Positions 46,792-56,185 of a stretch of DNA of 64,000 nt are shown piece after piece. The translations under genes and the position numbers were made by a program. This DNA is from Bidens hawaiensis (taxonomy: Eukaryota; Streptophyta; Magnoliopsida; Asterales; Asteraceae). The notes below the pieces were generated by a model, which saw only the letters and a list, made by a program, of their open reading frames with translations, searched no databases and had not been told where the DNA came from. The stretch covers positions 1-64,000 of the forward strand of contig JAIQDT010004996.1 in NCBI GenBank assembly GCA_021521415.1. Reading direction: 5' to 3'. Positions within the stretch are counted from its first letter, which is position 1. Every line of letters starts with the position of its first letter.

Positions 46792-49781
46792 TGTAACACC
46801 CCGTAACCGCAGCGGAAACGTACACGGGATGCAACAGACACATCTGATATCAACAGCATTGCTTATAAAGAAAATACCACTACATTAATTTATAACATAT
46901 TACATTGTTGCGAGTTGCGTTACTGTCTAGGTGTTACACATATATATTACCAATAAGACATTAATATATATTCATTACAAAATACAGAGCAGCAAGCTTC
47001 CAACAGGTAGCACAGATAGTTAAGCACATATCAATCATTCCAACTTGGGCATACCTAGAAAGCATGTAAAGAAAACGGGTCAACTACGAATAGTTGGTGA
47101 GTTTCACTAATTTAAATAAACCATAGATCAGTATAAAAATCATATGTTAATGATGAAATTATGCTAAGCCCGTTAATGAAAACTCTATTAACCCAAAGCA
47201 CATTAAATGACCCCTGGGGACACTGTTAACCCAGAACATATCCAATAACCCCTGGGGACACTGTTAACCCAGTACATATCAAATAACCCCTGGGGACACT
47301 GTTAACCCAGCGCATATCAAATACCCTCTGGGGACACTGTTAACCCAGAACCATATCCAATAACCTCTGGGGACACTGTTAACCCAGAACCATATCCAGT
47401 AACCTCTGGGGACACTGTTAACCCAGAAACATATCCAATACCCTCTGGGAACACTGTTAACCCAGAAATATATCCAATAACCCTCTGGGAACTAAGTTAC
47501 CCCAGAACAATTCCACCCGATAAACAAATTATCTATTCTATGCATCATACCATATATATATAAAAATATACAAGTGTTTCCATACGATCGGTATGTACTT
47601 AGATAATTTAACACAATCATGCTTTCCGCCCCGGGAAAATATTTAAAACAGTTCATTAAAAGGGGCTCGTGAAAACTCACCTTTTTGTGAGTCTGTGGGT
47701 AATACAATGAACAGCTACGTGCCTGGATCTGTAATATAATATCTAGTCGTTACTATATAATTCCCATAAACTAAATCCGTATTAATCGGTACATCTGGGG
47801 ACATTGTTAACCCAGTACTGTACTCGATCCGGGGACAATGTTAACCCCGTGACACTCCTAAGGACTCAGATTGTGACATTGCTTAGAGTCTGACAGTCAA
47901 TTTAGTTAAAGTGATGAAATTATAGCTCGGTTTGACACCCCGTTTGGCCGCGGGGCCCGTTTCCGGTATTTCGGTGCCGGAAACGGTAAAATCGGGTAAA
48001 ATTACCCAAATCATCCGAATTATTTTCGGATGATTTATTTTTACTTAATTTACATAGGTTTATGAAATAGTCCATTTTTAGAGTTTTCATGTACCAGTCA
48101 GCTCGCTTATGCGAACTTTGCCGGTTTACACGTTTTAAGCTTTAAAAACTTGTTTTTATGTTCTTTTCAGCACAAATAATTACCCGATTAGTCTCGGGTC
48201 TTGAAATTTTGCACAAAACTTAATTTGACAGTAAGGAATTTTTGTAAAAATTTTCCAGATTTATTTTCTTATATTTACATTTATTTATCTATTTTTAAAT
48301 CTCATTAAAATACTAAATATATCAAAAATACCAAAACACTTTAGAAAAATCCCAAATTTTTCTGGGATGATCTCTATCATCCTCATAACTTTCTGGAATT
48401 TTTCCAGATTTATTTTCCTATATTTACATTTATTTATCTATTTTTGAATCTCATTAAAATACTAAATATATCAAAAATACCAAAACACTTTAGAAAAATC
48501 CCAAATTTTTCTGGGATGATCTCTATCATCCTCATAACTTTCTGGAATTTTTCCAGATTTTAAAACTTATTTTTCAAGCCATTTTCACCCAAAACCGAGC
48601 TAGAAAGCCCTAGAACTCGTTTCACCGAAAAGCCTACTTAGGCTTTTCTAACTGAGCTCAAATTTTGTGGGTGACTTTTATATGTTATAAAAAGCTTATC
48701 TTAAATCCGTTCTCGGCTCTTTTTACTCATTTCTTGGACCAAGATCCCTTATATAACATGTATACATCTCTTGATCATGCAAGAGTCGGTTTCATCTCGG
48801 GTTTTCACCCATCTTTCACTTGGAAACTCATTTTAACAAGATTTTAACCGTAAAAATTCGTTATAAACTCTTTTAACTCATCACTTGGATCAAGATCCTT
48901 TGTATAACTTGTATACATCACTTGATCATGCGAGAATCGGTTTCAACTCGGGTTTTCACCCATTTTTACATTTGAAACCTCCTTTTCTCAAGATCATGAA
49001 GTTAGAAAACAAAATTCAAGCTTAAAAACATATGTTATACCTTCAAATCTTGGTTAGAACTTGGGTTTTTGGATGAACTTTGAAGGGTTTAGAGAGTTGA
49101 GAGAGTTTTGATGTGTAGAAAAAAGAAAAATGAATTGATTATGGATGTAAAGGGACCGATCGGTCCACCATATGGGTGGGGGGTGGGTCCCACAAATCCA
49201 TTCTAAGCCACATATTCGGATTACGCAATCCGGATAATGTTGTGGATAATCTGGTTCAGTTCGTTTCTCGTTTAAACTCGTAATTCGGCTTAAAACAAGC
49301 CTAAAATGGTTGTTTTTCGGGTTAAAAATAAAATTTACCTAAAACTGATTTAAAAACTTTAAAAACTTAACCCATGACATTAAAACATCATATTATTAAT
49401 AATTAAGCATCTTTTTCGGCTTGATTGATCGTCTCATGCTTGGTTTGGTGTTAAAGGTTTCGTTTATCGTACCGACGTACTAATAAATCGAAATCCTTTT
49501 TCTGTGCTATAATTTACTTATCCCGAAGCATTAATACCTCGTAAATATCACTAAACATTATATACTTCGTCTATAATGTAATTCCCGATTCGTTCGGGTT
49601 TCAATAACCGATCATTGATTAATTGTAATTCCAATACGATTCACTATATAATTGAGTATGATTCACACTGTGAACCATATATATTCGTATCAATGTGCTA
49701 TAACTTATATAATCAATATTAAATAGCACGTAAATAGTATATACCGGCTAGGGTATACCTGGATTTGCCGGAATCGTTACA
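46792..49781 (-). repeat. 5' LTR of G2, with internal deletion
   Basis: 2990 bp copy of 37340-40717, lacking 389 bp that correspond to 39251-39639 of the 3' copy; the junction at about 48705 shows AAAT microhomology. Otherwise only a handful of differences seen by eye (for example near 48053 and 48650, and an extra C near 49301). Confidence 0.95.
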
Positions 49782-50283
49782 CTTAATGGTTACCAGTTTT
49801 GCTCGACAAAGATAAAAGCTTCCAAGTTTACTCAAATAATTATTTACACTTAGTAACTTTTGTAATATGTTTAAATATGTTTTAGAATCATTAACTAGGG
49901 TTTCTTTAAGGAATGCTAGGTGTGCCTATTTAAGGAAACTTTAGGGCTCGCCAATGAAAAGAGGACACTGAGCGAATATTTTTATTTGACGAATGTCTCT
50001 TTCTTGAAAAGAATATCTTTGTACGGAAAGGCTGCCACAAATACAAACATACCACCTAGAAACCTTAATCGATTTTCGTTGTATCCTTCACAATATAAAT
50101 GAAAATCTTTTGAGTTTATTTGTGCTTTTGTTACTTTTATGTCCGTATCAGCAATCATTTGAGTATCACTGATTCCGCCTTTGATATTAATCGTTCTTTC
50201 ACAAAAGTAGTATTTCGTGAAATATTTGTCGACACGTTTGTATGGGTTACGAGAGTGATTAAGTGAGATAATCGGGACCGACA
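49782..50283 (+). repeat. F 3' LTR, piece 3
   Basis: 502 bp continuing piece 2 after G2. It aligns with the reverse complement of about 4742-5290 of the C LTR (shared TTTACACTTAGTA, TAGGGTTTCT, TTGTCGACAC) and ends ACCGACA like C's LTR. Starts with G2's second CTTAA. Confidence 0.9.
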
Positions 50284-50960
50284 CAATAATTTACATCTTT
50301 TAACATTAAAATATTTCTGAGCCATCAGATCCTCTAATTGCTATCACCACCATCTCTAACTTCTATTTCTCATTACTTGTAAAACGGTTTATAAAGTACG
50401 TCAGCCACACATGTTGGTGAAAACACTAACGCTAAAACACTTTTATGTAAACCGTTAGTCTATACTCAAAAAAATAGTCCAACCACAACCCTATAGACTG
50501 GCTCAGTGAGTCGGGATCTGGTACTAGGTGTGGTGGGTATGCCTACACTCTGCCCACATTTGTAAGGATCCTGATACACGTATAATTAGCATGAATGCTA
50601 GCAGATTTTAAAGTTTTAGGGATCTGTAATCCCGTGCAAACTTTTTGTATAAAAGACTCGTTAATGTTTAAGATTATAAAAAGATTAGACATATAAAACT
50701 TTGTTATGATTAGTAGTTCCACTTATTTATGTTTGTGAGTTACCACGGACCCTGCACAACTACTTGGAGTTGGACGTCTAAGGTTGAATGAGCAGCACTT
50801 CTACTCTACTTTGCCTGCTAGAAGTTAAATCGTCAGAACTTCGGAGCTTCAGGGCTTGGCACGATTCCTGATATTATGTTTGTGTTTATGAAGGTGTATT
50901 TGGGATGCATTTGGGCAGAGCCCAGTCTCCCCCTTTTTATAGGAAAATTTCACAAACCAT
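50284..50960. other. Unassigned stretch
   Basis: 677 bp between the end of F and the first LTR of D. No ORF of note, no similarity to other parts of the window that I can see. It may be the original target of F or a remnant of an unrelated LTR. Confidence 0.4.
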
Positions 50961-51531
50961 TGTAGGTCCCCCCTGGGGCGTCGCCGATCGATACGAGATC
51001 TGCACGAGGTCTAGGAGTGCGGAATCCTTCTAGACTCGTTAATGGTGTACAAGATGAAGAACACAAACACGTACACGAACAAATACAAGAACGGGATAAA
51101 CAAATCTGCAGATTCTTTATAATAATAATTAAACAAACACGTTACATACCGTAACATAAACAGAAACACGTCCGACCCGAGGTGAGCTCTACCTCGGGTC
51201 GTCCCTAACGACACTCTCTCTCTGTTTGTTCTCTCTCGACACTCAAACTGTAACACACAACTCTCTGAATTGCTGGATTCTTAACCTAAACAAGACACAC
51301 GTATATATATATATACATATATATATAAACTTCAGTAGGCGTCAGTAGGCGAAGTTGTTCATAACTTCGCCTATGGCGAAGTTGTTCATAACTTCGCCTA
51401 AGGTGAAGTTGTCCTAACTTCGCCGTTGGCGAAGTTGTTCTAACTTCGCCTAAGGCGAAGTTGTTCTAACTTCACCTATGGCGTCTCCGCTGGTCTGAAT
51501 TGCATAGCGACGGTCACAAAATGCACCAACA
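50961..51531 (-). repeat. LTR of remnant D
   Basis: 571 bp, TGTAGGTCCCC...GCACCAACA. Same ends as A and B LTRs but strongly diverged. Includes an AT microsatellite (51301-51327) and a hairpin array (51348-51481). Followed by a minus-strand polypurine tract (AAAGGGGAGAC, 51532-51542). Confidence 0.8.
51348..51481. repeat. Array of GGCGAAGTT/AACTTCGCC hairpins
   Basis: Five imperfect units of about 27-28 bp, each GGCGAAGTT, 4-6 bases, AACTTCGCC; a few units have GGTGAAGTT or AACTTCACC. Each unit is an inverted repeat, so the array is both tandem and palindromic. Confidence 0.9.
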
Positions 51532-52470
51532 GTCTCCCCTTTGACCGTTGCTCTCAATTCTAACAAACATAAAAGATCATCTGTTACAAAACATGCACCA
51601 ACAGACTCCCTCTTAACTGATGATCTTCTGTTTGATCATCAACCAGCCGTGTCTGAAACTGTCCTGTAGCTTCACAAATCTACCAATCACCCAGCGTCTT
51701 CCATATCAGATCTCCCCTTCAGTGTAAGCTTCTCCGACTATAATGATTGAGGTCTTTGAAATTCATGCAACCTCGTGCCAACAGATCATCTCAACCAATC
51801 ACGTGAGTCCATCTGACTTCACCAACACGTGAAGTTGGGCGTCCTCCACAACTTCACCAACTCGTCGGCATACGATAAGGTTTAATCTTCAACTACTCAA
51901 CATCAAGTGATCAATTTCGTCACAAAACCACCTTGACAGAATCTAACACATGACCATTAATTAATCTGAAGCATCTTCAATCACCAGGGATAACGATCAA
52001 GAACATAAACACTTTAATTCCCGATTAAATCCAACTTGTTCCAGAATTTTCACTCTAATAAATGAGCATCACGTTTCAGGATCCAATTCTCGAACGCCTT
52101 GAAAATAACATAAATAATATGCTCTGACCGCAATCCAGTAATGACGAAAACCTTCAGTTCAATTTGACTTTCTTCAGTTGGTCAACCTCGAACAACAACA
52201 ATTTCATTGCCCACAAACACCCAAATATGTGTCAATATCCAGTTTCAATCAATATCCCATTCTCAAACTCAACTCCATATCCAGAGTTGACACGTATTTG
52301 TTCACACGTAAGACCAAGAGATAACAAGTTTCACTCTTTGACGGAACAACGTCTTCGGTCTCACAATAAACGTGAAGTTGGGCGTCCTCCACAACTTCAC
52401 CAACTCGTCGGCATACGATAAGGTTTAATCTTCAACTACTCAACATCAAGTGATCAATTTTTTTTTTTTT
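51532..52470. other. Internal sequence of remnant D with 91-bp direct repeat
   Basis: No gene seen. A 91-bp identical direct repeat occurs at 51827-51917 and 52370-52460, the second copy running into a 14-base T tract. A second copy of the LTR-end/polypurine junction sequence (TGCACCAACAGACTCCC) lies at about 51594-51610. Confidence 0.6.
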
Positions 52471-52699
52471 TAACTTCGCCGAGAAGTCAACTTCGCCTGT
52501 TCATAACTTCGCCTGGCTATAACTTCGCCTGTCCATAACTTCGCCAGACCTTATATCTTCGCTGAAACCCTACGAACAGTGACGGCAACTTCGCCTGATG
52601 AACAATAACTTCGCCTGCGGCGCTGTTCGGCCAGAAACGCACAGAAACGTGCCAGAAACACCAAAACGCAGATCTCGAACCATAGCATAAGAGCCTAAG
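52471..52699 (-). other. Leader of a B-like element
   Basis: Leader next to the primer-binding site, with at least eight AACTTCGCC-type motifs (52471-52620) and a block shared with A's leader (TTATATCTTC..TGAAACCCTA). Confidence 0.65.
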
Positions 52700-52711
52700 G
52701 CTCTGATACCA
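52700..52711 (-). other. Primer-binding site beside LTR 52714-53134
   Basis: Minus-strand TGGTATCAGAGC two bases from the LTR. This means the LTR also acts, or once acted, as a 5' LTR for the sequence on its left, although B lies on its right. Confidence 0.88.
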
Positions 52712-52713
52712 CA

Positions 52714-53134
52714 TGTAGGTTCCCTGGATGGATCGCACGAGATATCTCGATCTACTCAGGTGCGGAATCCCTGCGTAGATCGTTACGAGTATAGAACACG
52801 AATCACACGAACACACGAAACGAACACACGTTATATAATAACTCAAACACGTGATACGATATCACTATTACAGACACACGTTACAGCTCTCGTAACAACT
52901 CGAACAAACTAACACGAACAACTGATTTTCCAAACAGCCGTAACCTAGGACTATTTATACACGACAACTTCGCCTGGCATGTTCAGGCGAAGTTGTCCAT
53001 AACTTCGCTTGACTAACAAGTTCGACTAAGCGAACTTGTTAACAACTTCGCTTAAGACCTATATAAAACATAATTAACATTACAGACTCGATTACAGACA
53101 CTAGACTATGAACTACTGACATTATGCACCAATA
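52714..53134 (-). repeat. 3' LTR of element B (shared with D)
   Basis: 421 bp, TGTAGGTTCCC...GCACCAATA; the terminal CA has become TA. A subfamily relative of the A LTR. Followed on the right by B's polypurine tract and on the left by a primer-binding site. GGCGAAGTT motifs at about 52970-53060. Confidence 0.88.
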
Positions 53135-53145
53135 GACTCCCCCTT
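53135..53145 (-). other. Polypurine tract of B
   Basis: Minus-strand AAGGGGGAGTC right before the 3' LTR. Confidence 0.85.
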
Positions 53146-53206
53146 GGCAGTAGCTTCATGTCTTGATCTTCAAGCACGTGTCTTGTAACCTTCAATCTCT
53201 TTGTCT

Positions 53207-56155
53207 TCATGCATGTACTCCTTCTCTCACACATACCGTGACTACTCGCTGATATTTCCTCGCTTCGTCTTTCCAAGCAGGAATATAAAATATCTTCTTT
53301 TCACTTAACACCTGCAGATCAGCTTTCGATAAATTAACAAGATGCATCGGATCATACACTCTTAGCACTTCTTGTTCGTCTTCGTCTTCCATCACGACTT
53401 CAGCAGTCTGGCAATCAACATACCACCATTTAAGGTTCTTCAACACATCCTTGGGCATTGTCTTCATCGGCACATCTTTAAGACACCGAATCGGTTTGTA
53501 CTTCATTACCATCCAAGGCTTGCCATCTGCTCTCATTCCCCTTTCTTTATCTTCCACTAGCTTTCCCTTCTGTGGCTTTAATAACTCAAACTTATTTTCT
53601 TTAATACTTTCTTTCCACACGATCTTCCCAATAACTCTGGCCATGTTGTCGTCACTTCTATTAATCAACCCCAATCTAGCCAAATCCTTCACCTCACATT
53701 CAGGCAATGTATTGAGAGATCTCAACGTCCTCTTAAAGTATTGGATCCCATCATATCTTTTCACCACGAACACTTTTAACTGTTCATCATATAGCCAACA
53801 GATAATTCCTTTCTTTGATTCAGCATAGCCTTTGATATTATAACTTTTCTTGAACATGGTTGGAACAGCAGGCTTCTTAGTTTTGATAAACCAATGAGCA
53901 TAGCCTTCCTTCCATCTAGGCTGCTCCTCCCATTCTGTATCATCACCTGCTGTGTCTTGACATACATCTGACTTTTCAACTTCAGGGATCTCGTGTTCAA
54001 CATTCTCCTCAACTATTTCACCCTCTTCAACATCATCTTCAATCACTATTTCAGCACCAATCTTTTCAATCTCCTCAATTGGTAGAACATCATCTTCACA
54101 CATAAACTCATCATCCAACATATCATCATCTAATTCCTTCAAGGCATCGATCACATCATCTCCCATCTCCTCGTCATCAACCATCACCACCTCATCACCA
54201 CCAGAACCGCCAGCTGCGCTTGCAGACTCCCCCTGAGCTGTGGAAGTCCCAAGAGCTTGAGTAGTTCTTGGCAACTCACCACCTGCACCTTTCGATGCAT
54301 TGGGATCATCGTCTCTGTCATTCCTCTTCTTTGTCCTGAGCTCGTCGCCTTTACAGCTCATCTCCCCCTGAGATGCCAAGAACTCCTTCATAGCATCTAT
54401 AATTTTCCCATGTTCAACCAGGAGGGACGACTGTAGTTGAGTTTCTGCTACTAGGCGCTGAATAGCCTGGGTCTGGATAAGATTCACCCTTGACTGCTCT
54501 ACCACGACCCGTTCCAGTGCGGCTATTCTTTCCGAGTCTGATAGGGTTGCATCGAAATCGAACCTCATATGCGATAAATCGTGAGTGTACTGAGGAGGGA
54601 TTTCCGATGAAACCGGGACATCAGAAGCAGCTGTGGACGTAACCGCAGGTGGTATCGTGACCGACAACCCTGCAGTTGCAACGACTGTCGACTCAACAAA
54701 TTGTGCAACAACCTCCGACGGAGTAAGCGTTGGAGGCGGCAACGATACGATATCTGGAGTCGTCAGCTGGAGTGTGATAGACGGGAGGCCAACAGATGAT
54801 GTTGTAGCCACCACGTGTACATCGGTGGCGCTTAAACTTGTGACCTGTAGTGATGTAGGAACAATCGACATACCTGACAGTGCAGGCGGAGCGAAACGTA
54901 CAACTCTTGAAGTCTCTCCAGCTCCCATACCTGCACCTGTCCTTTCCCGTCTTGAACGTCTAATCAACTTGTGAATATCCTCTTCTTCTTCTGACTCACT
55001 ATCATCATCTGTCCTCTTTCTCTTCCCAAACGTCCTCTCTTGAGTCACCAACATCCTTCTCGCCTCATCCATAACATCATCAAGATCTGAGTCAGCCACC
55101 GTCGTAGCTGCTCTAGTAACACGCACAGTCGAGACACGGTCAACTGGGATCTGAACGTTCTCCTCTGGATCCACCCGATCCATATCGAAGAATCCTTGAC
55201 CTCCGAATTCTGCATCAAGGTCCACTTCCTCCTCCGGTGACACAACAGGAGCAGCACGTATAGCTTGAGATGCTCCTGCCTGTTGTGGTGCCGGGTCTCT
55301 GAACTCATCCCCACGAGCTGGCACATACCCCAGGTTTATTAAGTACCCAAAGAGTGGAGTATGCCTTGGACGCAGTTCAGGCTTGCTCCTCGCGCTGGAT
55401 GTTCGGCATTGAGCGAAGATACGTTTGCTCACACTCTCCACGTATCTTATTGGACGTCGTTGAGGCAACGTGGGAGCAACATGATTCAAGATCATCTGAA
55501 TGAATCTTGGATACATGATGAACCTTTCACGAGCCATCGCTCTCCTCTGTCTATCGATCTCATAAAAGACCATCTGACTAAAGCTATAACGTTTGTTATA
55601 AGTCAGAGCAGTCATTGCTGACTGCATGGTCGCACCCGTACCATCAGTGCCCGCCTTCCTCCCAGACATGCAGACAATCATTACGTGCATGAGGAAGCGC
55701 CACTGATCAAGTAGGAAACCCTTCCTCCGTTGTGTATCGCCCAATGGACCAGAATAGCCCATTCGTAGAAATGCTCCATCGCGGAACGGAGTAAAAAACT
55801 CTGTAGGGTCATCCCTAGTCTCCTCTCCAAAACGTAAAGCCACCCGAATTTGTTTAGACGAGAACTGAACTTCTTGATTGTTGACGGTTGCTCGCATAAC
55901 CGGGGGCTCAACGCGGCAATCGTATTCCACCGTCTTCCAAAAATCCTCAATATTGGGTAAGGATATCGGCAGAGTAATTGTGATCGCGTGGAATATCCGC
56001 GAGCGAAGGAGGAATGTAATAATCTCGCGGTAGTCCTCCACACCACTCGCATCTGGGTCTAAGGTAATGTACATGTTGTGCCCAGGGAAGAATTGTCTCT
56101 GGTTATCTCCCCCGTCATCGCCACCAGCACCTCCAGCACCAGCAACAGCAGCCAT
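53207..56155 (-). CDS. ORF3 accessory protein of copia element B (982 aa)
   Basis: Intact ORF downstream of pol, ATG at 56155. Domains seen: Gly/Ala opening (1-18); conserved N-terminal domain about 21-285 with FFPGHNMYI, DFWKTVEYD, QWRFLMHVMIVCM, GRKAG, MVFYEI and RFIMYPRFIQMIL; acidic/Ser linker; basic NLS-like clusters at 378-381 (KRKR) and 399-405 (RRSRRER); heptad-type coiled coil about 538-595; acidic region 655-745; conserved C-terminal domain about 750-975 with MFKKSYNIKGY, CWLYDEQLKVF and DPMHLVNL. No signal peptide, no membrane segment, so not a classical envelope. Homologues: broken in A, alone in E. From memory, Tanacetum predicted proteins labelled synaptobrevin/longin-like share the FLMYPRFLQ pattern. 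A nuclear role is inferred; function unknown. Confidence 0.85.
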   Translation of the reverse strand: MAAVAGAGGAGGDDGGDNQRQFFPGHNMYITLDPDASGVEDYREIITFLLRSRIFHAITITLPISLPNIEDFWKTVEYDCRVEPPVMRATVNNQEVQFSSKQIRVALRFGEETRDDPTEFFTPFRDGAFLRMGYSGPLGDTQRRKGFLLDQWRFLMHVMIVCMSGRKAGTDGTGATMQSAMTALTYNKRYSFSQMVFYEIDRQRRAMARERFIMYPRFIQMILNHVAPTLPQRRPIRYVESVSKRIFAQCRTSSARSKPELRPRHTPLFGYLINLGYVPARGDEFRDPAPQQAGASQAIRAAPVVSPEEEVDLDAEFGGQGFFDMDRVDPEENVQIPVDRVSTVRVTRAATTVADSDLDDVMDEARRMLVTQERTFGKRKRTDDDSESEEEEDIHKLIRRSRRERTGAGMGAGETSRVVRFAPPALSGMSIVPTSLQVTSLSATDVHVVATTSSVGLPSITLQLTTPDIVSLPPPTLTPSEVVAQFVESTVVATAGLSVTIPPAVTSTAASDVPVSSEIPPQYTHDLSHMRFDFDATLSDSERIAALERVVVEQSRVNLIQTQAIQRLVAETQLQSSLLVEHGKIIDAMKEFLASQGEMSCKGDELRTKKRNDRDDDPNASKGAGGELPRTTQALGTSTAQGESASAAGGSGGDEVVMVDDEEMGDDVIDALKELDDDMLDDEFMCEDDVLPIEEIEKIGAEIVIEDDVEEGEIVEENVEHEIPEVEKSDVCQDTAGDDTEWEEQPRWKEGYAHWFIKTKKPAVPTMFKKSYNIKGYAESKKGIICWLYDEQLKVFVVKRYDGIQYFKRTLRSLNTLPECEVKDLARLGLINRSDDNMARVIGKIVWKESIKENKFELLKPQKGKLVEDKERGMRADGKPWMVMKYKPIRCLKDVPMKTMPKDVLKNLKWWYVDCQTAEVVMEDEDEQEVLRVYDPMHLVNLSKADLQVLSEKKIFYIPAWKDEARKYQRVVTVCVREGVHA

Positions 56156-56157
56156 AT

Positions 56158-56185
56158 CTGCAACAAACGAACCAAGTTAGATAAA
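56158..56185 (-). promoter_or_regulatory. Predicted branch and 3' splice site before ORF3 of B
   Basis: Minus strand TCTAACTTGG, T-rich run, TTTGTTGCAG ending at 56158, then ATATGG. Same order and nearly the same bases as in A (16317-16350). A spliced ORF3 mRNA would parallel retroviral env expression; this is inference. Confidence 0.5.

Larger units (their letters stand above)
37340..49781 (-). mobile_element. Gypsy (Tekay/Del-like) element G2, probably autonomous
   Basis: Complete 12.4 kb minus-strand Ty3/gypsy element with duplication CTTAA (37335-37339, 49782-49786). 5' LTR 46792-49781, primer-binding site, leader with small ORF, gag-pol 40754-45451 uninterrupted, polypurine tract, 3' LTR 37340-40717. 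The LTRs are almost identical apart from one 389-bp deletion in the 5' copy. Related to G1 in coding order and sequence; LTRs related but clearly different. Confidence 0.96.
5908..50283 (+). mobile_element. Copia fragment F, 3' end, split by insertions
   Basis: 3' end of a plus-strand copia element of the same family as C: about 640 bp of internal sequence (5908-6547), a polypurine tract, then a 3' LTR. The LTR is split by A (7079-37287) and G2 (37340-49781). The three LTR pieces align in order with the single C LTR, and each junction carries a 5-bp target duplication. Its 5' part is absent, replaced by the inverted element C. Confidence 0.88.
50961..52713 (-). mobile_element. Rearranged copia remnant D
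   Basis: An LTR of the A/B superfamily (50961-51531) followed by about 1.2 kb of internal sequence and, at its right end, a leader and primer-binding site (52700-52711) that abut the LTR 52714-53134, which B also uses as its 3' LTR. There is no gag or pol. It looks like the product of deletion or recombination between neighbouring elements. The leader part (52471-52699) resembles A's leader. Confidence 0.65.

Noticed and set aside
52164..52421. ORF in remnant D
   Set aside because: Short, overlaps a direct repeat, no similarity to the family's proteins.
53207..56155. ORF3 as an envelope gene
   Set aside because: Position after pol fits, but there is no signal peptide, membrane segment or glycoprotein-like Cys pattern, while basic clusters and a coiled coil suggest an intracellular protein.
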